In this document: positions 56,528 through 64,000 of the stretch, piece after piece
Layout of the letters: each line of letters opens with the position of its first letter
How positions within the stretch are numbered: the stretch's first letter is position 1
NCBI GenBank assembly: GCA_009760885.1
Contig: CM019691.1
Location: 24,799,314-24,863,313 of the forward strand
Direction: 5' to 3'
Length of the DNA stretch: 64,000 nt
Origin: Achatina immaculata
Taxonomy: Eukaryota > Mollusca > Gastropoda > Stylommatophora > Achatinidae
Translations under genes and position numbers: made by a program
The notes under the pieces: generated by a model
Databases searched by the model: none
Told to the model about the DNA's origin: nothing
The model's input: only the letters and a program-made list of their open reading frames with translations

Positions 56528-57128
56528 AGTTAAGTAGACCAGGATGGTGAAACCAGGAAGGAAGTTACGAGTAGAATTAGAATTGCAAAAGCAGCATTGA
56601 CCTTAAAAAATCTTGAGAACGTATAGAATTCAAAAGTTATAAGCAGAAAAACCCAAGTTAAGATTATTCAGTTCAAATGTGATATCCACCCTCATTTATG
56701 CATGCGAAAGCTAGAAATCAACTAAAGAAATAGACAAGAAATTAGACTCTTTTGAAAACAAATGCCTAAGGAAAATACTTGATATAAAGTGGAATGAATT
56801 TAAGAACATCGCAGAAATAAGACAGATGAGCAAATAACAACCAATCTCATGGGTGATCAGAAAAAGAAGATGGACATATGTAGGCCATGTGATGAGAAGA
56901 AACAATCAGAGAATACCAAGACAAGCTATCAAGTGGAGCACAACAGGCCGAAGAAAAAGAGGTTGACCACATGAAACTCTAAAGAGGTCACTGTTAAGAG
57001 AAGCCAGTTTAGTGGGCATAACATCCCTTGATGAAGTTGAAAAACTCTCTGAAATCAGGAAAATTTGGCAAACAACTATGCGAGCCCTGTGTGATGTTTA
57101 ACAGCATGAGAAGGATGTAAGATGTAAG
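56528..57128 (+). mobile_element. LINE family C, 3' part (C9)
   Basis: About 600 bp from GTAGACCAGGATGGTGAAAC to the tail GGATGTAAGATGTAAG. It matches the last 600 bp of C8 with several stops and an altered FENKCLRK region. Confidence 0.8.
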
Positions 57129-57594
57129 AAATAATGAGTTATATGAATATGTGAGAGAATTGATGTGAAACTTTAGAGATCTGCATAGTTTACCTTGACC
57201 ATTTCCTGTTATTGGTCAGACATTTCTTAAAGAACCAGTTTTATTTCGTAGTCTTGTGTTAATTTCAGTATAAGAATTATTATAAAAAATCATAGAGGAG
57301 TTGTTAATTCATTCAGAGTAATTGTCCATTTTGCTTAACTTTCTGTTATAAATTTAATTTACCAATCAAGGACATAGAAAATGAGAAACAAATAAAGGCA
57401 GGAGGAACCAAAAGAGTTAAAATATGCAGCAGATATATTGAATCCTAAAGTACATTTTCACTTCTAAAATATTTATTTATGAAAAGGGATTGGCTGAGTA
57501 ATGATTTGAAAAGAATGTACAAGCACATTATTGCTGTTTTGTTCATAATAGTAATACCTATAAAAATTTAAACACTGTATAACAGCTCTGATAT

Positions 57595-57790
57595 GTCAGT
57601 CAGTCATTTGCCTGTCCCTTGCAGAACCTTGCCTCCCTAACAGCTCTCCTGTAGGTCTTTCATTTGTAAGCAAGATGCCCTGCTGCTGATGCATCCATCT
57701 GCAGATTATCAGTGATGTCTTGCAGCCATCTTCACCTTGGTCTTCGTCTCTTTGTTTCTCCCATTATGTACCCTTCAGAGATGGTTTTTT
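57595..57790 (-). mobile_element. LINE family B, 3' end fragment
   Basis: Begins GTCAGTCAGTCATTTGCCTG and contains TGCTGATGCATCCATCTGCA and CTTGCAGCCATCTTCACCTT, the reverse complement of the family B end. Confidence 0.75.
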
Positions 57791-58003
57791 TCTAAATTAT
57801 CATGATGTTTAACCCTGATATGTAATACAAAATAAGTTCACAGATAATAGTGGAAAGCAAAAGCTCTGGATTATTTCAGATTTATGAATGGTATTATAAC
57901 TGGATTTTAAAGATTTCAAAATTGGAGGGCATTATGTTAGACTTACAACTGGAAATTATTACTCATATGTAAAACTGAAGCCTTTATTTTCTGCTATGTT
58001 CAG

Positions 58004-58087
58004 AATCAGCACAGAGTGTCCAAATGTGAGGATATCAGCAGGAAGATGGACTCCAGCTCAAATAGCTGGATATACGTTTGCTGTCCA
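58004..58087 (+). CDS. ADGRV1: exon 34: GAIN-like region
   Basis: 84 bases, phase 2 to phase 2; acceptor GCTATGTTCAG, donor TCCA|GTAAGT. It encodes ISTECPNVRISAGRWTPAQ, then IAGYTFAV. Exons 30-34 all end in phase 2, unlike the mixed phases of the Calx-beta part. Confidence 0.88.
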
Positions 58088-58926
58088 GTAAGTTTCTGTG
58101 GATATAATGCTGTCATGTTTTTCAACTGGGATGGTTGGCAAAATAGCTCTTCCAGAATGTAGGGACTGTACAGGGCTGTAGAGAGCCAGGTCGGGGCCCC
58201 TGGGTCAGTTACTGTTGTTTCCAAATGTTTTGAACACAGAAAGTAACTCCTATAATTTTGCCTGGTGTATAGGCGAGGCTTAAACCCCCCCCCCTCCCCA
58301 CTTTGTGAAGCCTAGCACTCTATCCAGCACATTTAAAATGTTTCAGCTAGTGACTTCGCAGTATACAGATTTAAACATAATTTAATGACTGATGATTACT
58401 TTGATAAAATATGTAATAAATTTATTAAATAGTATAAAGCCTTTTAAAACAGCAAACAAAATCCAGCAGTTCCTAAAAGTCAAGCCTCAGAGAGCTAACA
58501 ACTCTTCAGAGTATCAGAAATACTGTATAAATGGTTCAGAAAAGATTTACTGGAAATAATTCCGTGTCTGTATTAGAAGATATATGAGTGTTTTGCAGTC
58601 TGTGATAGGGTTTAGCATATTACTCAAGCACATCAAATGAAGAAATTACATGGGCTGCATTGTGGCTTTTATTCATTAATAATGTATAATGACTGTCAAT
58701 AGAGACAGCTGTTATTTGAGAAATATTTTGATTTTAGGGACAGATAATCAACAAATGTGATGCAGGCCACTTCACTTTCTAGTATGCATGACAAGTTAAG
58801 GAAAATTTAGACACTAACACCTTATTCTCTAGGTGCCTTTATGACATGATAAGACCAATTTTGCCTTTTTTTTTTTTTTTTTGAACATTACGATCAAAAG
58901 TGTTTTGTTGCATATTAAATAAATGT
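58088..58926. other. intron, nothing recognised
   Basis: Intron sequence after exon 34 with a C run at 58286-58294 and a T run at 58866-58882. Confidence 0.45.
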
Positions 58927-58937
58927 ATTTGCCACAT

Positions 58938-59307
58938 TAAGAAGATTTAAGATTAAGAAATTAAGAAGAATGTTGTGAATCCCCTAGACAGCAAAAATAA
59001 CTAATGAAGAATGTATGAGAAGAGCTAGAGAGACAAAAAAATCTTGTCAAAAAAAAGTAAGAGAGAGACAATGTACTTTCATAGGACATGCAATGAGAAG
59101 AGGGGGCATTGAAAATATTATAAGAACAGGAAAAACAGGGGGAAGAAGATCTAGAGGAAGACCAAGAGAAATGATACTGGACAGTCTGATGGGATGGTGT
59201 GAGAGGAGATCACCAACTGAGCTGATGGCCTACATGAAGGATCGTGTACTCTGGAGAAGCTTAATGGCCAACGCCAGTCAGCATAGCACATGATGATGAT
59301 GATGATG
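58938..59307 (+). mobile_element. LINE family D, 3' end (D1)
   Basis: 370 bp encoding RQCTFIGHAMRRGGIENIIR, RRSRGRPREMILDSLMGW and MKDRVLWRSLMANAS, ending in (GAT)n. The exact 11-bp duplication ATTTGCCACAT lies at 58927-58937 and 59308-59318. Confidence 0.87.
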
Positions 59308-59391
59308 ATTTGCCACATAGACATACAGCCCTCCCTGCCACCTTCCACAAGCATTTGTTCATAATTTTGTAGTGATATTCTTGTATGACAG

Positions 59392-59464
59392 GTTACAGGA
59401 TAGTTTTACAGCTCCAACATCCCTGCCTGACATGGGAACAGCAGATGACAGCACCAATGATCAG
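59392..59464 (+). CDS. ADGRV1: exon 35: GAIN-like region
   Basis: 73 bases; the first base completes a glutamine codon, and the exon ends in phase 0. Acceptor GTATGACAG, donor CAG|GTGAGT. It encodes LQDSFTAPTSLPDMGTADD, then STNDQ. It is the shortest exon traced, probably a loop between strands. Confidence 0.86.
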
Positions 59465-59544
59465 GTGAGTAACTAGTTTTGTATTGTAGATGTCATGCAC
59501 TTTGTGCCCATCTTTCTTACAAGGAGGATACCAAAGAGCTAAGT

Positions 59545-59735
59545 GTTTAATTTTGTATGTGTTTTTCATGTTTTTATCTGTTGTATTGTTGTTTTTTTTG
59601 TGTGGCCCTTGAAGAAGGCATATGCTGAAATACTGGATTGTTGTATGTTTTTATTTTCTGCCCACTTTCTTCACAATTTTTACCATTTTGTAAAAACTGA
59701 ACCATACACCGCTGTCTACTAAAACCAGTTTTACT
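59545..59735 (+). mobile_element. element F copy 5
   Basis: Contains CCCTTGAAGAAGGCATATGC, TGAAATACTGGATTG and the end CTAAAACCAGTTTTACTAGT. Of the five copies, its motif is closest to the hammerhead core. Confidence 0.6.
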
Positions 59736-60799
59736 AGTCTTATCTTATCTTTCACCATGTGTACAGACAACTGAAGCTACAATATTAGTGCAGTCAATAA
59801 AATAGAAATTCTAAATTTTGATAGAATGAGTCATGCATCATTACTTTGCAGAAATGGTGAGTAGGATTGAGGAAAAAAAAAAACTAAATTTGAGATTTTT
59901 ATGGTTTTTGGCTTACTGCTTTCATTTGGTTTAGCAAACAAGTGTAATCATTAATCTTAAAGTTAAAAGTCTATTCAGGATTAGTGATCCATTTTTAAAT
60001 ATTACATCAGGTGTGAATCAATCACACCAGGTGTGATGCATAATGCATTTTATTGAACAAGTCAATGCATATTTTGTCAGTGCATATTTTACTTGTAATC
60101 TGGATTATTGTTCCAGCAGTATTCATACTGTGAACTGCATTGATTCTAAAAGTGTTTTCTAACTTGGTTAAAGAAATTACACCACTCAGTCATCTTCTGC
60201 ATTTTTGTAATATTATTTCCGCTGTTATTTATTGAATTTAGATACTGGAATTAGACATTTTTAAAATACTTAATAACAGCTGACACATTTCATTGTAACC
60301 GCTATTTTTCATCTCAGAAGATAGCTTTTATGCAGGTGGATGATGTTTCAGGTTTGTCTGGGTAATTACATGGTTAAAATGCTTTGCTCATGTCGGCATC
60401 AACTCCCTCTCTCTCAGCTTCAAAGGTAGAATGAGGTCAGCACAAATGGTAGTCTAGCAGAGTTTGCAAAGAGTGCCAGGAAGATATGGAGGAAAGAATT
60501 CTTACCATCAGCTGCCCTACTTTTGGATAGCCTTTTTTTTTTTTCAGGGTTTGCTCTGATATCTATTAATTTTCCCCAAGCCAAGCACAAGGCAGTAGGT
60601 TTGACAGCCCAGGAAACATCACTAACTGTCATATGGAAGCATGAGAACCTGATTTGAGCATCATTTCATTAGTTTACACTTTTGTTTTAGGGAAGGCAAA
60701 TATTCTTGTAGCAGGTATTTAATAAGTGAAATCTGATTTTATACTTTTTTAAAAGTTAAGCATATTTTAGTGACATGCTCCTTGTCTGAATACTACGAT
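59736..60799. other. intron, nothing recognised
   Basis: Intron sequence between element F5 and LINE B; no exon or shared repeat was seen. Confidence 0.45.
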
Positions 60800-61775
60800 G
60801 TCATAAAAATTGGAGGATATGAAATTCCAGAGATTAGATATGTGCTGATGACAGAGTATTACTGTCCACAACACAAAAAGGAATGGAAAAACTAATTATG
60901 TCAGTCCGTAAGAATAGTGAAGAGAAAAACCTCTATCTTAATGCGAAGAAAACTAGATTAATGACAACAGACAAAACAAATAAGGCAGCTGAAATATATA
61001 TCAGTGAGGAGAAATTGGAAGAGGTGGAGAGTTTTGAATATCTTAGATCATTACATGGAGAAGAACAACAGAAAGGATGTTGAGCAATAGAGGGCTCACC
61101 TGGGCAAGAGCAGAAAAAAAGGCGAAAGACAGGCATTTGTGGAAAACCCTTGCGGAAGCCCCATGTGCCCTGGGCACTTAAGGTTCAGAGAGAGAGAGAG
61201 ATCATTACCAACTAATAATGGATATAAAATGACAGAAATTAAAAGGAGGACATTTATCACTCTTCAGAAAGTAAAACAATTAAAGAAGCCAAGGAGAGGA
61301 ACAGACAGAACTACAAAAATAAGATTTTTAAGGGCATGCATCTTTCCCATTGCAACATATGCCTGTGAGACCTGGACACTTAACAAAACAGCTGAGAAAC
61401 ACATAAATGCCTTTGAATGTAAATGCTACAGAAGAGTTCTTCAAATATCTTGGGCACAAAAAAGAACAAATATATCCACACTACAAGAACTTAATACTGA
61501 AGAAAGCTGGCTAGTAAAGAGGATTAAAGAGAGAAAACTTAAATATTTTGGACATAATAAACATGATACTTTAGAGAAGACCATCTTGGAAGGGTACATA
61601 ATGGGAAAAAGAAAGAGAGGAAGACCAAGGCGAAGATGGCTGCAAGACATCATTGATGATCTGCAAATAGATGCATCAGCAGCAGGCCATCTTGCTCACA
61701 ACTGAGAGGCCTACAGGAGAGCTGTTAGGGAGGCAAACTTCTGCAAGGGACATGCAAATGACTGATTGACTGCTT
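60800..61775 (+). mobile_element. LINE family B, 5'-truncated reverse transcriptase with nested LINE A
   Basis: Starts near KIGGYEIPEI with a degraded active-site box (a frameshift inside RYADDRVLLS). It continues with NAKKTRLMTTDKTNKAAEIY and EEVESFEYL, is interrupted at 61055-61200, then reads LPTNNGYKMTEIKRRTFITL, ACIFPIATYACETWTLNK, ERKLKYFGHNKHD and RKRGRPRRRWLQDII. The 3' end GGGACATGCAAATGACTG is the reference for the four antisense B fragments in the window. Confidence 0.85.
61055..61200 (+). mobile_element. LINE family A 3' tip (A4), nested in LINE B
   Basis: 146 bp of the family A 3' end with its (AG)n tail, flanked by AGATCATTAC at 61045-61054 and 61199-61208 (the AG overlaps the tail). 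Family A was therefore active after this family B copy had inserted. Confidence 0.88.
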
Positions 61776-61859
61776 CTTATCTTGTTGACCACTGAGTACA
61801 GACAGTATTTTAAAATTTACTCTTGAAAGGTTCTAATTGCGTTGAAATATTTTCACCAG

Positions 61860-61943
61860 TGTCTGGATTTCCACCTACTTGAATACAGCAGTCAGACATG
61901 GTTTAAGACAAGCACAGCTGGAGATGATGTTATGCACGAAAGG
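61860..61943 (+). CDS. ADGRV1: exon 36: GAIN-like region
   Basis: 28 codons, phase 0 at both ends; acceptor ATTTTCACCAG, donor AGG|GTACTC. It encodes CLDFHLLEYSSQTWFKTS, then TAGDDVMHER. The beta-rich text with aromatic residues and a cysteine fits the beta subdomain that precedes a GPS motif. Confidence 0.84.
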
Positions 61944-62520
61944 GTACTCAAGTGTTATTTTTTTAACCATTTATAACTTTTTTTTTTGTTACTTAAACCA
62001 TTTAAAATCATTTGGATGAAAATGTGTCCATGCCACAGGGTAGGAATCCACCCATTACAGATTTGGGTGGGCTTCTAGCATAAGTTACATTTCTACATAT
62101 ATGTAGAATGGATTTAAACATACACAGTATGCAAAGGAAACCCAAAGCCAGAGATCTATACCTCCTGGAAATCCAGGAACTCTTGGGAACACTTCTTTTT
62201 CTTTTGTTCTCATTTTCATTTATTCATCTATTTAGAAAAAGATTCAGATCATCTCCACGAATACTGCAGAAGTTCTTCATGCACTCCCTACTATTTTCCA
62301 TGCATGCATTTTCCTGAAGCAGGTTTGGGCATTTGAGTCTCTGTAGAGAGTGTAGATTTGCAGGATGTGTTCTGGGACCTGGAGAAAGAAATTTGCATAT
62401 TACAAGGACAGGAAAACTGAATAATTTTTTGCACACTTCAAAAAGTAACAAAATAATGATTTTTGCTTCATTATTACTTATGCATTAATACCATAATCTT
62501 AAGGGAATGAAAAAAGAGTA
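61944..62520. other. intron, nothing recognised
   Basis: Sequence between exon 36 and the mariner-type element; no gene or repeat was recognised. Confidence 0.45.
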
Positions 62521-62522
62521 TA

Positions 62523-63504
62523 TTGTACAAGGTCTGGCATAAAGCATAGCTGGATTTAACTGACATAGTGTGCAGAAACTGAATAGGTGTGAAAAAAACA
62601 TGATGTCAGAGATGACGCAGACAAATGGTCATTTTTAACAATGGCTTCTTGGCAAACACAACATCACACATTCACCATTGAAACTTATTTTAAAAGTGGA
62701 GAATCATCTGTTACTGTACAATGAAAGTTTTATCACCATTTTGAGTTGCATAATGTTCCCAATTGGAGGACAAAACAATTTTGAGGTGGGTCAGAAAGTT
62801 TAAGGAAACCACTAATTGCCTTAATAACAAGTCTACTGGTTGTCCAAGAACTGAAAAAACACCTGAATGAATTCAAGAAGTCTGCAACGCATTGCTGAGT
62901 AGACCTTGGCAATCAACTGTTAGGAATGCTTTGGTACCTGGCATCCTCTTATTGTTAATAGTGATCTTTATGTGCAGATGCTAACTGAATACTTCATTCC
63001 AGACTTGACCAATAGAAATAAAAGACTAATATGGTTTCAACAAAATGGAGCAACTGCCCACACAGCCTATCAGTCCATGGCCATGCTGTGACAAGCATTT
63101 CCCAATCGTCTTATTTCCAGATTTGGGGATATTCATTGGCCAGCAAGGTCACTGGATTTATCAGCCACAGACTTCTTTTTGTGGGGATATCTCAAGAACA
63201 CGGTGTATGCTAGTCGACCACAGTCAGTTGCAGACCTAAAAGATCAAGTCTGACACTGCATTATCCCTTCGAACATGTTAAATGGTGTTATGCAGGAATT
63301 TTCCACACGCCTGGCTGAATGTATCAAATATATTGGCAGTCATCTAACTGGTGTAATTTTCAAAACCTAAATATGATTGTCAGTAATAATAAAAATACCC
63401 ACTTTTCTGAGTTTCATTTCACTATTTTTACCAAAAACATGTATAGCGCTTATTTATTTTCCATTTTTAAAATCCAGCTATGCTTTATGCCGGACCCTGT
63501 ACAA
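62523..63504 (+). mobile_element. mariner/Tc1-type DNA transposon, internally deleted
   Basis: 982 bp with 35-bp inverted ends (62523-62557 and 63470-63504, 33 of 35 identical, starting TTGTACA) and TA on both sides (62521-62522, 63505-63506). The broken transposase starts MASWQTQHHTFTIETYFKS at 62641. It later reads FQQNGATAHTAYQSMAML, DIHWPARSLDLSATDFFLWG and YLKNTVYASRPQS, the C-terminal DDE part. Stops and a missing middle show that it is dead. Confidence 0.92.
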
Positions 63505-63506
63505 TA

Positions 63507-63780
63507 GATGGCAGACACCAGCAAGAGATGCAACATGGTTATAAATGAATGAGGGTGAAAAATTGGTGCACAGGCCTATCTAACATTCTATCCTTCATTT
63601 CTCAACTTGTATTCTCAAATGTTTTTTGACTTTATACAAAATCTGACACTAATATAACAGACATTTCAGTGCTTCACAACATAAGCAGTGTTAAGAGAAC
63701 TCAAATTGAGAGTAGCAAAGATTATTATTAGGGCTAACAAAACAATAAGAGATTTAAAACTGACAGACATCAATTTTCAG
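63507..63780. other. intron, nothing recognised
   Basis: Short stretch between the mariner-type element and exon 37. An open frame runs into the exon from 63688, but its text before 63781 is not conserved-looking. Confidence 0.4.
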
Positions 63781-63884
63781 ATCATAGGATTTGGATTGAA
63801 AGGGCGACAGACTTCTAGGGTACAAAGTCCTGTAAAATACACTATACATACTCCTGATCGTCGACTTGCAGCTAAAGATGCAAA
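63781..63884 (+). CDS. ADGRV1: exon 37: GAIN-like region, last exon in window
   Basis: 104 bases, phase 0 start and phase 2 end; acceptor CAATTTTCAG, donor CAAA|GTGAGT. It encodes IIGFGLKGRQTSRVQSPVK, then YTIHTPDRRLAAKDAK. PVKYTI resembles the strand that in GAIN domains leads to the GPS cysteines, so the GPS itself is expected in the next exon, right of the window. Confidence 0.82.
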
Positions 63885-64000
63885 GTGAGTATTTTAAATT
63901 AAATTTTGTGCGTTTGTAATTCGAAAAAATCTGAAACTGTGAGTTTATGCATATTTTTTTTCCTTGGTTTTTTTTTTTTTTTTTTAAATTTCAAGATATA

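Larger units (their letters stand above)
1201..63884 (+). other. ADGRV1: ADGRV1-like Calx-beta receptor gene, internal to 3' part (37 exons)
   Basis: A single + strand gene spans the window. Thirty-seven exons with AG acceptors and GT donors join in compatible phases from 1201 to 63884. Exons 1-31 encode roughly 14 Calx-beta repeats of about 110-130 residues. Each begins with a short strand of the type GxIxF, has a central G-x-F/Y-G-x-V-x-V hairpin and ends near an acidic DDxxPE segment. Exons 32-37 encode a different region with a predicted helical stretch and several cysteines, which I read as the start of a GAIN-like domain. Known family role: ADGRV1 is a very large cell-surface adhesion receptor (ankle links of sensory cells in vertebrates); its Calx-beta repeats are extracellular and bind calcium. 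Both gene ends lie outside the window. Alternatives such as FRAS1/FREM or SLC8 proteins carry far fewer Calx-beta repeats and do not fit. Confidence 0.82.

Overview
The window is animal (metazoan) nuclear DNA: AT-rich, intron-rich, and dense in decayed retrotransposons. A 917-bp 28S rRNA fragment (25387-26303) has wording that I associate with molluscan 28S, and the LINE and Helitron remnants fit the same kind of genome. I therefore infer a mollusc, perhaps a gastropod, but the sequence does not prove it.

There is one host gene. It lies on the + strand, enters from the left and leaves on the right. I traced 37 consecutive coding exons (local numbers 1-37, 1201 to 63884) whose GT/AG sites and codon phases all join without conflict. 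They encode the end of one Calx-beta repeat, about 13 further Calx-beta repeats (exons 1-31), and then a non-Calx-beta, helix-rich region that looks like the start of a GAIN-type extracellular region of an adhesion GPCR (exons 32-37). A very long Calx-beta array followed by a GAIN-like region is the architecture of ADGRV1 (VLGR1/GPR98). The GPS and seven-helix part would lie beyond the right edge, and the first Calx-beta repeats and any EAR repeats beyond the left edge. Two exons (13 and 24) each lack one G inside a G run and shift frame although both flanks are well conserved.

The introns are a nested archive of mobile DNA. (a) LINE family A (4 copies) ends in (GA)n and has 10-12 bp target duplications. 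(b) LINE family B (5 copies) ends in a TGAC-like tetranucleotide. (c) LINE family C (9 copies) ends in a TATAAGA-type tail; its largest copy, 45081-48501, is interrupted by a TTAA-flanked piggyBac-like element whose removal restores the reverse transcriptase frame. (d) LINE family D ends in (GAT)n. (e) There are two Helitrons, one with Pif1 helicase remains, one with exact TC/CTAG ends between A and T. (f) There are three TTAA-bounded non-autonomous elements. (g) A mariner/Tc1-type element carries 35-bp inverted repeats and a TA duplication. (h) A dispersed element in five copies carries a hammerhead-like, Penelope-like motif; two copies form a large inverted repeat split by a LINE. (i) A tRNA-derived SINE is present in two copies. 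(j) A GC-rich composite at 25387-28100 joins the 28S fragment to unfamiliar tandem repeats and a (GAA)n end, possibly one chimeric retrotransposed unit.

Two decayed duplicate exons (36685-36756, a copy of exon 19; 50479-50623, a copy of exon 27) lie in later introns of the same gene. They are the clearest host-gene novelty in the window, together with the two one-base frameshifts.
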